64,000 bases of DNA. Origin: Dryobates pubescens (Eukaryota > Chordata > Aves > Piciformes > Picidae). The notes beneath the pieces were generated by a model. The model saw only the letters and a list, made by a program, of their open reading frames with translations. It was not told the origin of the DNA and did not search any database. The translations under genes were made by a program, and so were the position numbers. Shown piece by piece: positions 1-9,363 of the stretch (the first letter of the stretch is position 1; the number at the start of each line of letters is the position of its first letter). Location: positions 1,240,001 through 1,304,000 of the forward strand of contig NC_071634.1 in assembly GCF_014839835.1 (NCBI RefSeq), read 5' to 3'.

Positions 1-83
1 CAAACTGTTTTCTGTTTTCCTGTTTCCTGGGTTTGGGACTTCTGAATCATCTACATCAGAGGACAGCCAGAATGGACTGTGAA
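1..83 (+). mobile_element. ERVL-type element, 3' internal fragment
   Basis: These 83 bases are identical to 63918-64000, where the same sequence follows an ERVL integrase region. It is therefore read as the post-pol part of an ERVL-type fossil, cut on the right by a CR1 3' end. The left edge is the window boundary. No reading frame is assigned. Confidence 0.6.
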
Positions 84-600
84 CTTAGTATCATAGTCTC
101 ATAGTATCAGTCAGGGTTGGAAGGGACCACAAGGATCATCTAGTTCCAACCCCCGTTCCATGGGCAGGTACACCCCACACTAGATCAGGCTGGCCAGAGC
201 CTCATCCAGCCTGGGCTTAAACACCTCCAGGGCTGGGGCCTCAACCACCTCCTGGACAACCCATTCCAGGCTTTACGACACTCATGGGGAAGAACTTCCT
301 CCTCACCTCCAGCCTGAATCTCCCCACCTCCGGCTTCATTCCATTCCCCCTAGTCCTATCACTACCTGAGATCCTGAGGAGTCCCTCCCCAGCCTTCTAG
401 TAGCCCCCTTCAGATCCTGGAAGGCCACAATTAGGTCACCTGGGAGCCTTCTCTTCTCCAGACTTAACAGCCCCAACTCCTTCAGTCTGTCCTCACAAGA
501 GAGGTGCTCCAGCCCTCTGCTCATCCTCGTGGCCCTTCTCTGGACACCTTCCAGCACCTCCAGATCCCTCTTGTAATAGCGTCTGGCTTTGTTCTGGCTG
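84..600 (-). mobile_element. CR1 LINE, 3' end with ORF2 C-terminus
   Basis: On the minus strand this gives the C-terminal CR1 ORF2 text around 336-600 ([20 protein letters not shown], then [15 protein letters not shown]), followed by the CR1 3' UTR. The element's 3' terminus lies near 84-130, where the plus strand reads GGTTGGAAGGGACC after short ATAGT-like repeats, the usual CR1 tail. It is strongly 5'-truncated and holds no RT domain. It joins directly to an ERVL fragment on one side and to a diverged keratin 3' UTR-like stretch on the other. Confidence 0.85.
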
Positions 601-626
601 AGGCTAGCAGAGGTTTGGTAAAAGAA

Positions 627-720
627 AGGCAGAGCAGACACCTAAGGCTGGTGTGCAGGAGAACTTTATGGAAGGCAATGTAGAGAACAAGGAGGAGATC
701 AGGCCCTAATCAGCAGGAGC
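627..720 (-). pseudogene. Diverged keratin 3' UTR-like relic
   Basis: The stretch GGCTGGTGTGCAGGAGAA followed by CTTTATGGAAGGCAA resembles the conserved 3' end of the keratin genes (GGTCTGGTGTGCAGGAGAA, then GTTTATTGAGGGCAA), with clear divergence including loss of a perfect AATAAA. It suggests an older, lost keratin unit downstream of gene 1. No coding sequence remains. Confidence is modest because the match is short. Confidence 0.4.
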
Positions 721-1041
721 CCTGCTGTGCTGTCCTGTGGAGCTGTTGTTCAGGACAGAGCACCTAACAGAGAGCTTGTGGCCCTTTACCAACCCACCCC
801 CATGGCCTCTTGAGCTCAGACCTTTTCCCTGTGAGGCTGAGGCTTGGGAGAAGAAAGGCAGAGGAGGCATGTGGGTCTGGTGTGCAGAAGTTTATTGAGG
901 GCAAAGCAGATGGCAGAGGCAGGAGCAGCAAGGGGAAGGGAGGCGGTGTGAGGGGCAAGCAGGGTGAGCATCAGGCCAGGGGCTTGTGCTGCAGGAGCTG
1001 TTGCAGGCTGTGTGTGGTGTCAGGGGGGGTGTGCAGGGCCC

Positions 1042-1359
1042 TCAGCAGGGGTAGCAGCCTCTCGCGGCGCCGCAGCCATAGCCCAGGCCAGCCAAGCCGT
1101 AGCCGTAGCCGTTGCCAAAGGCGCCGGAGGAGATGGGCTGTCCCTGGGCGTTGAGCTCGGTGCCCAGGGCAGCCCCTGAGGAGGATCCGACGGCGGTGCT
1201 CTGGGGGAAGGAGGTGAGGATGGGTCCTGGCAGGGTGACCAGCACGGGGGAAGGCTGGATGAAGACGCGGGAGTCCTGGCACTGCAAGGCGCAGGGCTTG
1301 TTGCAGCTGTTGGCCAGCGGGGTGGGTCCGCAGGGGCGGCAGCGGTCGTAGCAGGCCAT
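1042..1359 (-). CDS. Feather-type beta-keratin, gene 1
   Basis: A 105-residue corneous beta-protein, which polymerises into the beta-sheet filaments of feather and other hard avian epidermis. It has a Cys-rich head (Cys 3, 7, 10, 19, 23, 27), the conserved beta core around residues 30-60 ([20 protein letters not shown]), and a Gly/Tyr tail ([14 protein letters not shown]) ending in Cys 96, 102 and 105. Classical feather keratins are about 97-98 residues, so the tail is longer than usual. The start is the Met 20 nt after the 3' splice site, in a CCCATGG context. A 92-nt intron (1380-1471) splits the 5' UTR. The polyadenylation signal is at 891-896. This copy alone has Lys at residue 21 (CNKPC instead of CNEPC) and has Ala-Leu at 24-25. 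Family assignment is firm; the tissue of expression is inferred. Confidence 0.95.
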   Translation of the reverse strand: MACYDRCRPCGPTPLANSCNKPCALQCQDSRVFIQPSPVLVTLPGPILTSFPQSTAVGSSSGAALGTELNAQGQPISSGAFGNGYGYGLAGLGYGCGAARGCYPC

Positions 1360-1541
1360 GGGTGTGGGGTGGAGGGGCCCTGGAAGAGAGAGAGGGTGTG
1401 GAGGGAGCATGGGGCTGTGAGAGAGATGGCCTTTGGGGCAGCAGAAGGAGGGTGAGGGGCTGGAGGCTGACCTGGTGGAGGGAGCAGAGCGCAGGAGAAG
1501 GCGTCAGGAGGCGTCTGTGAGGGAGAGAGGCGCTGGGCCGG

Positions 1542-1612
1542 CTTTATGCTGGCAGGGCTGGCAGCAGAGGTGAGCCCAGCCCAGCAGAGGTGGGGTGTCA
1601 GCAGTGAGGTCA
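1542..1612 (-). promoter_or_regulatory. Core promoter of keratin gene 1
   Basis: The TATA-like CATAAAG is at 1542-1548 on the minus strand. The proximal copy of AGCAGTGAGGTCA (plus-strand reading) is at 1600-1612, and a second, distal copy is at 1805-1817. Exon 1 is about 45-50 nt if transcription starts some 25-30 nt after the TATA box. Roles of the 13-bp motif are inferred from its conservation only; it contains the nuclear-receptor half-site hexamer AGGTCA. Confidence 0.7.
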
Positions 1613-1982
1613 TGGCGTGGCCCTGGGCTGCTGTGGTTTGTGGCTGCCTTGTGGCTGGGGGTCTCATTTCCTGCTGGCCCTGCAATGGCTCCTCTGGCCT
1701 TGTTGTCTGTGAGCAAAGAGGGAGCTGGGTGTGAGCTGGAGCCTGGAGGCCCTCTTGGGCACAGCAGTTCCTCTATGCTGGAGCCTTCTGTTCTGAGAGG
1801 AGTAAGCAGTGAGGTCAGCAACTCTGCCACCTTGGACTTGCAGAGGACACACTTGGCCTTGTTTAGTAACCTGCTTGACAAAGTATCTTGGGAGGCCGTC
1901 CTGAAGGGCGCAGGAGTCCAGGATGAGCAGGCCTGACCAGACAGTCTTCAAGCAGGACCTCTTGGTGGCTCAGCAGCAGGTC

Positions 1983-2565
1983 ATAGAGTGCCAGAATCAG
2001 AGAAGTGTTTGAATTGTAGAGGACCTCTAAGAGCATCAAGTGCAGGCATTGCCCTAGCCCCACCATGGGCATTAAAGCACGTGCCAAAGTGCCATGTGCA
2101 CAGGTGTCTTGAAGACTTCCTGGGGAAAGAGAAGGCCCTGGGGTAGGGCAGGCTGGCTGCACAGAGAGCTTGGGCTGGAGCTCCTCAAGAGAAGAGTTCC
2201 TGACCTGTAGATGCCAAAGCAGGGAACCCAGGAGGACTCCAAGGGCTTTGTGAGCTTCTGAAGGGAGCAAATGAGAGAGGGCAAAGCCAAGTAGGATTGC
2301 TGCTGCTTCTGCACAGCAGAAGTGCCTTTGTCTTCTCCAAGGGGAAATGGTCAGGAAGGAGCTCCAGTGAGACACACCCAGGTCTGTGGGGCTGGATGGA
2401 GGCAGGCAAGGCTACTGAGGGAGCTGGTGGAGGAGCTCCCCAAGACACTTTCCATTGTTTCCCAGCAGTCCTGCTTGGCCCAGCTGAATGGATATTTGTC
2501 AAGGTGCTGCCATGGCACCAAAGAGCCAGAAGAAGCATGTTGGACGCTGCAGGGCTGTTGGTGTG
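1983..2565. repeat. Class I upstream spacer: CR1 remnants in both orientations
   Basis: From 1983 to about 2165 the plus strand reads like a CR1 3' end on the minus strand (GTTTGAATTGTAGAGGACCT, then CATCAAGTGCAGGCATTG). From about 2385 the plus strand encodes an old CR1 RT region (LRELVEELPKTLSIVSQQS). The 220 bases between them (2165-2385) are shared by all class I units, and I do not recognise them. The plus-strand CR1 is interrupted at 2566 by a solo LTR and resumes at 3105. Confidence 0.6.
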
Positions 2566-3099
2566 TGCTATGAATATACTGGTGATTCTGTGATCTGTGT
2601 TAGACAATTCCGAGTGCTCTGGGACTGGGGGTGAGGAGCTTGCAGGAGCCTGTTTTGAGGGCAATGGGGGAGCTGCATATTTTACAGACTTAAACAGAGA
2701 CAGTGTGTTTGGCTAATTGGAGACCCCAAGGCTGAGGAGAAGCGCTGAGAATTTGTTTTCTTTAGATAAGAAGCCTGGACGACTGAGCACGCGGGCAAGT
2801 GGATGCTTTGACCCCTACCACACAGAATGTAGGGAGAAGGGATTTGATCACCTATTCTGAAGACTCATTATCATATGCCTGCCTTCTATTTAGCATAAGC
2901 TTGTTTCTGTAGATGATGTAACCATAGAAGATGAAGAAAGCTATTGTAAAGGTGCTGTGGGGTGAAGTTTTGTACCCTCGCATGCCCAACCGGTTGCTTT
3001 GCTTTTATTGCCTTTTATTACCTTTTATTACCTTTTTTAAGATCTTTTAGTGCCAATAAAACTGTTACCAAAACCTTTTACCAGGAGTCATCTATAACA
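2566..3099 (+). mobile_element. Solo LTR 'D' (5-bp target duplication), copy 1
   Basis: A 534-bp block beginning TGCTATGAATA and ending ATCTATAACA, with AATAAA near its end, flanked by GTGTG at 2561-2565 and 3100-3104. The paralogous empty site is visible upstream of gene 4 (GGCTGTTGGTGTGAGTTTGG around 16380-16400). A 5-bp duplication fits an ERVL-type (class III) origin. It sits inside the old plus-strand CR1. Confidence 0.75.
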
Positions 3100-3104
3100 G
3101 TGTG

Positions 3105-3800
3105 ACTTTGGTGCCAGGGAAGGTGATGGAGCAGGTGATCTTGAGTGCCATCCCACAGGTCATGGTGGAGAACTGGGCCATGAGGCCCAGTCAGCAAGGG
3201 GTTTGAAAGGCAGGTGCTGCCTGCCTGAGCAGATCTCCTTCCATACCAAGGGCCCCACGTGGTGGATGAGGGAGCAGCTTTGGGTGGTTTTCAGCAGGGC
3301 TTTAGGAAGCTCTTTGCCAGTGTGCCCCACAGGCTGCTCCTGCAGAAAGTTGCTGCTGACAGCTGGGAGCTGCAGACTCTGCCCTGGGCACCAAACTGGC
3401 AGCATGGCTGTGCCCCTAGAGTGGTGGTGGATGGAGGCCAATCCAGTTGGTGGCTGCTCAGCAGTGCTGTTCTGCAGGGCTCTGCTGGGGCCTGTTCTCT
3501 TTAGGATCTTCTATCCCTGATGTGGGCAAGGGATGGAGGGCACACTCAATAAGCTTGCAGATGACACCAAGATCCACAGGAAGCCTGATGTGCTTGAGGG
3601 TAGGAATGTTGTAGAGAGGGCTCTGGCCATGGGGGATCGATGGCTAAGGACAATGGGATGAGGGTCACCAAAACTCTGTTCTATCTGTGGTGCTTAGGGC
3701 AATGGTTTGCAGTTGGATTGGTAGTGTTGGTTAAAGGTTGGACTGAGTTGTACTGAGGGAGCTTTCCAACCCGTGACTCTGTGCTTGAGGAGTGTGTTGC
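3105..3800 (+). mobile_element. Old CR1 LINE, RT remnant and 3' end
   Basis: Scrambled but recognisable CR1 RT text follows the LTR: a VPGKVMEQ-like start, VDEGAALGGFQQGFRKLF, RVVVDGGQSSW and LADDTK near 3560. A CR1-type 3' end follows (GGTTGGACTGAGTTGTACTG near 3738). It is too decayed to code. The next 220 bases (3800-4020) are the ordinary spacer downstream of class I genes and contain no feature I can name. Confidence 0.65.
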
Positions 3801-4019
3801 CAGGGAGAGAGGCGAGAGAGGTGTGGGCAGAAGTGCCTTGGTGTGTCCACGCCTGAATTTGGCAATGAGAATGGTTTGAGTTACATTCTTGAAGTCTCCT
3901 TGTGCTACTCTCTGGTGCTCTGGCTGGGTCTTTTGTTTTGAAGAGAGGACTTCTGGCCCCTTTCCAACCCACCACCACGGCCACTTGAGCTCAGACCTTT
4001 TCCCCTGTGAAGCTGGCAG

Positions 4020-4510
4020 AGGCCTGGGAGAAGAAAGGCAGAGGAGGCATGTGGGTCTGGTGTGCAGGAGAAGTTTATTGAGGGCAAAGCAGAGGGCAGA
4101 GGCAGGAGCAGCAAGGGCCAGGAAGGGAGGCGGTGTGAGGGGCAAGCAGGGCGAGCATCAGGCCAGGGGCCTGACCTGTGGATGCCAAAGCAGGGAACCC
4201 AGGAGGACTCCAAGGGCTTTGTGAGCTTCTGAAGGGAGCAAATGAGAGAGGGCAAAGCCAAGTAGGATTGCTGCTGCTTCTGCACAGCAGAAGTGCCTTT
4301 GTCTTCTCCAAGGGGAAATGGTCAGGAAGGAGCTCCAGTGAGACACACCCAGGTCTGTGGGGCTGGATGGAGGCAGGCAAGACTACTGAGGGAGCTGGTG
4401 GAGGAGCTCAGCAAGACACTTTCCATTGTTTCCCAGCAGTCCTGCTTGGCCCAGCTGAATGGACATTTGTCAAGGTGTTGCCCATGGCCCCAAAGAGCCA
4501 GAAGAAGAAT
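4020..4510 (-). pseudogene. Keratin unit with its gene body deleted
   Basis: The normal 3' UTR with its polyadenylation signal (4074-4079) runs to about 4170. It then joins directly to sequence that in the other units lies about 850 bases upstream of the promoter (GACCTGTGGATGCCAAAGC). Compared with gene 4, the coding exon, intron, promoter and proximal upstream region are gone, about 1.2 kb in one clean step with almost no homology at the joint. The remaining upstream part is class I spacer with the CR1 (+) remnant. Confidence 0.85.
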
Positions 4511-4999
4511 GTAGGATGCTACAGCGAGAAGCTTTGGGTGGTTTTCAGCAGGGCTTTAGGAAGCTCTTTGCCATTGTGCCCCACAGCCTGCTCCTGGAGA
4601 AAGTGGCTGCTGCAGCTGGGAGCTGCAGACTCTGCCCTGGGGACCAAACTGGCAATGCTATGACAATGGGATGAGGGTCACCAAAACTCTGCTCTGTCTC
4701 TGGTGCCTCGGGCCATGCTTTGGTGTTGGATTGGTAGTGTTGCTTAAAGCTTGGGCTCGGTTATTTTGATGGAGTTTTCCATCTCAAGTGAGTCTGTGAT
4801 GCAAGAGTGCTGCCAGCTCCCATCTCCTTGTCAAACATGGTGTTGAAGTGTGTTGCGATGTTGTGGGAGCAGCCAGGGCTTGCTGTGGCATGGAGATACG
4901 GGCATGCCCTTAAAGGCAAGCCCAGGGAGAGCTTTCTCTACCACTCACCTGGCCAACAGGATGGTTGCTTGCTGCTGAGGAGCATTCAGAAGAAGCATC

Positions 5000-5620
5000 C
5001 TCGTGCTGCCAAGGCCACCACTCAAACAAGTCCCTTAGCACCACCCCTGCACAGCTTCTCCATCCCTCCAGCCCTGGACAGCCTGGTGCAGGGCTCAACA
5101 AGCCTTTCCATTAAGAAAGTCTTCCTCATATCCAACTGAAAGCTCCCCTGGTGCAAATTGAAGCCATTTGCTCTTGCCCTCTGCCTTGTTCCTTGGGAGA
5201 AGAGACCAACCTCTACCAGTCTCCAATGGCCTTTCTGAGATTTGCACACACTCCAAAGCTCTTCCCTCAGCCTCCCATTTTCCAGGCTGAAGAAGCCCAG
5301 GTCCCCCAAATGCTCCTCACCAGACCTGTGCTCCAAACCCCTCACCAGCTTCATTGCCCTTCTCTCAACCTGCTGCAGCACCTCAATGTCCTTCTGGGAG
5401 TGAGAGGCCTGAAAAGTGAGCACAGGATGGAGCTGTGGCCTCCACAGTGCCCCACAGTGCAGGGGGCATGGTCACCTTCTGCTCCTGCTGCTCACACTCT
5501 TGCTGATCCAAGCCAGGAGGCTGGAGGCTGCCTTGGCAACCTGAGCACAAGCTGGCTGATCTCCAGCTGGATATTGACCAACATCTCTAGGTCCTTTTCC
5601 TTGGTGATAAGCAAGTGGGG
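5000..5620 (-). mobile_element. CR1 LINE fragment, R1 copy 1
   Basis: The minus strand shows CR1 ORF2 C-terminal text (KDIEVLQQVERRAMKLVRGL, LGFFSLENGRLREEL, LHQGSFQLDMRK). It has no RT catalytic region and is degraded at its 3' end. Confidence 0.8.
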
Positions 5621-5898
5621 GGCAAGCAAAGATCTTCAGTGGCCAGAGGTCAAGGTTTAAGTGCCCAGGCTCAGAAGGCAGAGAGGTAAAAGGGTAGCAG
5701 AGGGGAATGTGCCCAAAGTGCCACCTTCTTGGCCACGCCGCCCCACAGGAGCCTCAGCAGCCCAGCCAAGCAGGGCCAAGGGCCTGTTCCTGCTTCTGGT
5801 CCTCAGGACCTCAGGGAGCCCACCCTGAGCAGGCAGCTGACCTCACAGAGGGAGCTTTCTGTGTGACCTCAGATCAGAGAGATGGTTGCTTGGAGACC

Positions 5899-6718
5899 TG
5901 TGGTAGGTTGAGAGAAGGCCCAGCTCTCCCTCCCCCACAGAGAAAGAAAGCACAGCTAGCTCAGTCGGAGAAGCAAAGGAATGCTGTATTTACAAGCATC
6001 TGGGTGCTGGCCCAGATGCCCCTGCACAGGCCACACCTGGGAGGTCCCAAGGGGTAGCCCCAGCCCAGGGGGTGGTCACAGGGAACCAGGTATTCCATTC
6101 CCATAATGCCCTGCTCCCCTTTAAAATGTCCATGCGGGGTCTTCACTTCCTCTTTCATTCCCTGCTGCTGCCTAGGTAAAATGGCATGAGCTGCCTCCCT
6201 CGGGCCTGCACAGGCCCAAGGCTGGGTTTGGGGGAGTGGGGAGGAAAGAGCCCTGGGGCTTTTGGGTGTACACCCAGGAGGGGATGGGACGTTCTTGGGT
6301 ATGTTCTGGGATCTCTCTCTTTTCTCATGGTGCTTGTGGTCCTCTGTAAAAACTTTCATTGTTGTTTTTATAGTTTTCCTATTTAATCTTTCCATCACTT
6401 TTTGCAATCCGTTTGTCTGAGTGGTTATTTCTGCCTGTGGTGGGGAGGGGATCTGCCCCAACCCAATACACAAGCGCATGCGGGATTAATGATCACCTGG
6501 CATTGAAGGGCATTCCGGCTGGTTGCTCAGAAGCAGACAGGCTGGAAAGGGAGAACAGAGTGGAACTGAGGAACATTCCAACTGCACTAAAAGTTAAAGC
6601 TACAGTCTGCCAATCTATCAATGAAATTCATTTAGACCTATCTTAGTTTTGTCAAAATATTCAGCCAGAGTGTCCCAGCACTGTCCCTTTCTTAAAGGCA
6701 CAGCCTCAAACGGTCACA
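5899..6718 (-). mobile_element. ERVL-type solo LTR 'A', copy 1
   Basis: An 820-bp LTR that on the minus strand begins TGTGACCGTTTGAGGC and ends CAACCTACCACA. It is flanked by the 5-bp target duplication AGACC (5894-5898 and 6719-6723). The first part matches the LTR-like sequence before the ERVL integrase region at 62497, which sets family and orientation. Confidence 0.85.
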
Positions 6719-7363
6719 AGACCCCTCACAGGTGGTCTCAGGAGCGTGCAGCTAGGAGGATGCTAGTCCAGAGCCTGCAGTGAAGAGGAGATGGTGTCCT
6801 GAGGCTACTGCCCAGGGGGCGAGTTGTGGATGCCATAGGAAGGTAAGAGCGTGGCCTGGGGACAGTCAGCTGGGTGGAATGGGGACACTGGCCAGGCAGA
6901 TGGTGCACCAAGGACCCAGCACTACACACACTGAGGGTTCCACAGCAAGGCTGGCGGTCAGCTGGGCAGCCTGTTGAGGGACTTGGGCAGAGGCATCACA
7001 GAGGAACGTTGTGGTGTTGGAGCCTTTGTATGAGGCGCTGCTGGGGCTGTGTCACAATCCAAACCCTCCCAAGGTGCCGCTGTGAGGTGTTGCTGGTGGC
7101 ATATTTCTGAGGACAGCTCTTGTGGACCTTTTTGAGTGACTGCAAAGGCCAGGGCAGCCCTGGCCTTGAGAAGAAATTGAGAGGAGGCATGTGAGTCTGG
7201 TGTGCAGGAGAAGTTTATTGAGGGCAAAGCAGAGGGCAGAGGCAGGAGCAGCAAGGGGAAGGGAGGGCGGTGAGGGGCAAGCAGGGCGAAGCATCAGGCC
7301 AGGGGCTGTGCTGCAGGAGCTGTTGCAGGCTGTGTGTGGTGTCAGGGGGGGTGTGCAGGGCCC

Positions 7364-7688
7364 TCAGCAGGGTAGCAGCCTCTCACGGCGCCGCAGCCAT
7401 AGCCCAGGCCAGCCAAGCCGTAGACCGTAGCCGTAGCCGAAGGCGCCGGAGGAGATGGGGCTTGTCCTGGGGCGTTGAGCTCGTGTGCCCAGGGCAGCCC
7501 TGAGGAGGATTCCGACGGCGGTTGGCTCTGGGGGAAGGAGGTGAGGATGGGTCCTGGCAGGGTGACCAGCACGGGGGATAGGCTGGATGAAGACGCGGGA
7601 GTCCTGGCACTGCCTGACGCAGGGGCTCGTTGCAGCTGTTGGCCAGCGGGTTGGGTCCGCAGGGGCGGCAGCGGTCGTAGCAGGCCAT
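7364..7688 (-). pseudogene. Feather-type beta-keratin gene 2, frameshifted as read
   Basis: It has the same gene plan as its neighbours: intron 7709-7797 (89 nt) and polyadenylation signal 7214-7219. The frame is broken by about nine or ten one- or two-base gains and losses, many in or beside runs of G or C. Underlying base identity to the intact copies is otherwise very high, and the same indel density continues through the flanks from about 7260 to 8780, including non-coding sequence. That pattern is more like poor consensus quality than slow decay, so the true gene may be intact. Where readable it carries the VR (24-25), Tyr-83 and Val-99 variants also seen in gene 8. Confidence 0.75.
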
Positions 7689-7866
7689 GGGTGTGGGGTG
7701 GAGGGGCCCTGGAAGAGAGAGAGGGTTGAGGGAGCGCAGGGGTGTGAAGAGAGAAGGGCTTTGGGGCAGAGAAGGAGGTGAGGGGCTGGAGGCTGACCTG
7801 GTGGAGGGAGCAGAGCGCAGGAGAAGGCGTCAGAGGCGTCTGTGAGGGAGAGAGGCGCTGGGCCGG

Positions 7867-7938
7867 CTTTATGCTGGCAGGGGCTGGCAGCAGAGGTGAG
7901 CCCAGCCCAGCAGAGGTGGGGTGTCAGCAGTGAGGTCA
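7867..7938 (-). promoter_or_regulatory. Core promoter of keratin gene 2
   Basis: CATAAAG is at 7867-7873, the proximal 13-bp motif at 7926-7938. The distal copy (8137-8150) has one extra A. Confidence 0.65.
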
Positions 7939-8316
7939 CGGCGTGGCCCCTGGGCTGCTTGTGGTTTGTGGCTGCCTTGTGGCTGGGGGTCTCATTTCCT
8001 GCGGCCCAGCAAACGCTCCTCTGGCCCTGTTGTCTGTGAGCAAAGAGGGAAGCTGGGTGTGAGCTGGAGCGGGCTGGAGGCCCTCTTGGGCACAGCAGTT
8101 CCTCTATGCTGGAGCCTTCTGTTCTGAGAGGAGGTAAGCAAGTGAGGTCAGCAGCTCTGCCACCTTGGACTTGCAGAGGACACACTTGGCCTTGTTTAGT
8201 AACCTGCTTGACAAAGTATCTTGGAGGCCGTCCTGAAGGGCACAGGATCCAGGATGAGCAGTGCCTGACCAGGACAGTCTTCAAGCAGGACCTCTTGGTG
8301 GCTCAGCAGCAGGTCA

Positions 8317-8870
8317 TAGAGTGCCAGAATCAGAGAATTGTTTGGATTGGAGAGGACCTCTAAGAGCATCAAGTGCAAGCATTGCCCTAGCCCCACCATG
8401 GGCATTAAAGCACGTGCCAAAGTGCCATGGGCACAGGTGTCTTGAAGACTTCCTGGAGAAGAGAAGGCATTGGGGTAGGGTAGGCTGGCTGCACAGAGAG
8501 CAGGGGCCTGGAGCTCTCAAGAGAAGAGTTCCTGACCTGTTGATGCCAAAGCAGGGAACCCAGGAGGACTCCAAGGGCTTTGTGAGCTTCTGAAGGGAGC
8601 AAATGAGAGAGGGCAAAGCCAAGTAGGATTGCTGCTGCTTCTGCACAGCAGAAGTGCCTTTGCTCTTCTCCAAGGGGAAATGGTCAGGAAGGTAGCTCCA
8701 GTGAGACACACCCAGGTCTGTGCTGGCTGGAGGGAGGCAGGCAAGGCTACTGAGGGAGCTTGGAGGAAGCTCAGCAAGACACTTTCCATTGTTTCCCAGC
8801 AGTCCTGCTTGGCCCAGCTGAATGGACATTTGTCAAGGTGTTGCCCATGGCCCCAAAGAGCCAGAAGAAG
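8317..8870. repeat. Class I upstream spacer of gene 2
   Basis: A CR1 3' end (-) from about 8317 to 8490, then unrecognised class I sequence, then the CR1 (+) RT remnant from about 8700. The stretch shows the raised density of one-base indels noted for gene 2. The LTR present at this place upstream of genes 1, 3 and 11 is absent. Confidence 0.6.
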
Positions 8871-9363
8871 AATGTAGGATGCTACAGGGAGAAGCTTTGG
8901 GTGATTTTCAGCAGGGCTTTAGGAAGCTCTTTGCCATTGTGCCCCACAGCCTGCTCCTGGAGAAAGTGGCTGCTCAAAGCTGGGAGCTGCAGACTCTGCC
9001 CTGGGGACCAAACTGGCAATGCTATGACAATGGGATGAGGGTCACCAAAACTCTGCTCTGTCTCTGGTGCCTCGGGCCATGCTTTGGTGTTGGATTGGTA
9101 GTGTTGCTTAAAGCTTGGGCTCGGTTATTTTGATGGAGTTTTCCATCTCAAGTGAGTCTGTGATGCAAGAGTGCTGCCAGCTCCCATCTCCTTGTCAAAC
9201 ATGGTGTTGAAGTGTGTTGCGATGTTGTGGGAGCAGCCAGGGCTTGCTGTGGCATGGAGATACGGGCATGCCCTTAAAGGCAAGCCCAGGGAGAGCTTTC
9301 TCTACCACTCACCTGGCCAACAGGATGGTTGCTTGCTGCTGAGGAGCATTCAGAAGAAGCATC

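Larger units (their letters stand above)
4505..7190. repeat. R1 spacer, copy 1 of 4
   Basis: A block of about 2.7 kb repeated at about 8.87, 21.78 and 43.19 kb. In order it holds a shortened CR1 (+) remnant with its 3' end (4529-4810), unrecognised sequence, CR1 (-) (5000-5620), 270 unrecognised bases, a solo LTR (5899-6718), and 470 bases of gene-downstream spacer (6724-7190). The spacing between copy 1 and copy 2 is 4364 bp, so genes 2 and 3 stand in a nearly exact tandem repeat. Confidence 0.85.

Noticed and set aside
1112-1351. Antisense 79-codon ORF over each keratin coding exon
   Set aside because: Reverse shadow of the conserved keratin frame; no promoter or independent conservation is visible.
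1360-1410. In-frame upstream ATG adding 17 residues to some keratin copies
   Set aside because: The extension reads through the splice acceptor into the intron and is not open in all copies. The Met 20 nt after the acceptor is common to all.
4807-5139. 110-codon ORF repeated at 9171 and 22079
   Set aside because: It overlaps CR1 and spacer on the opposite strand. Its repetition is explained by duplication of the R1 spacer.
5707-6057. 116-codon Cys-containing ORF repeated in all R1 copies
   Set aside because: It spans unrecognised spacer and the end of LTR 'A', has no domain, and is copied with R1.
5899-6718. Composite of two separate LTR pieces
   Set aside because: An inner stretch resembles LTR 'B', but matching AGACC flanks at the outer ends and a similar end in LTR 'E' show one 820-bp LTR.
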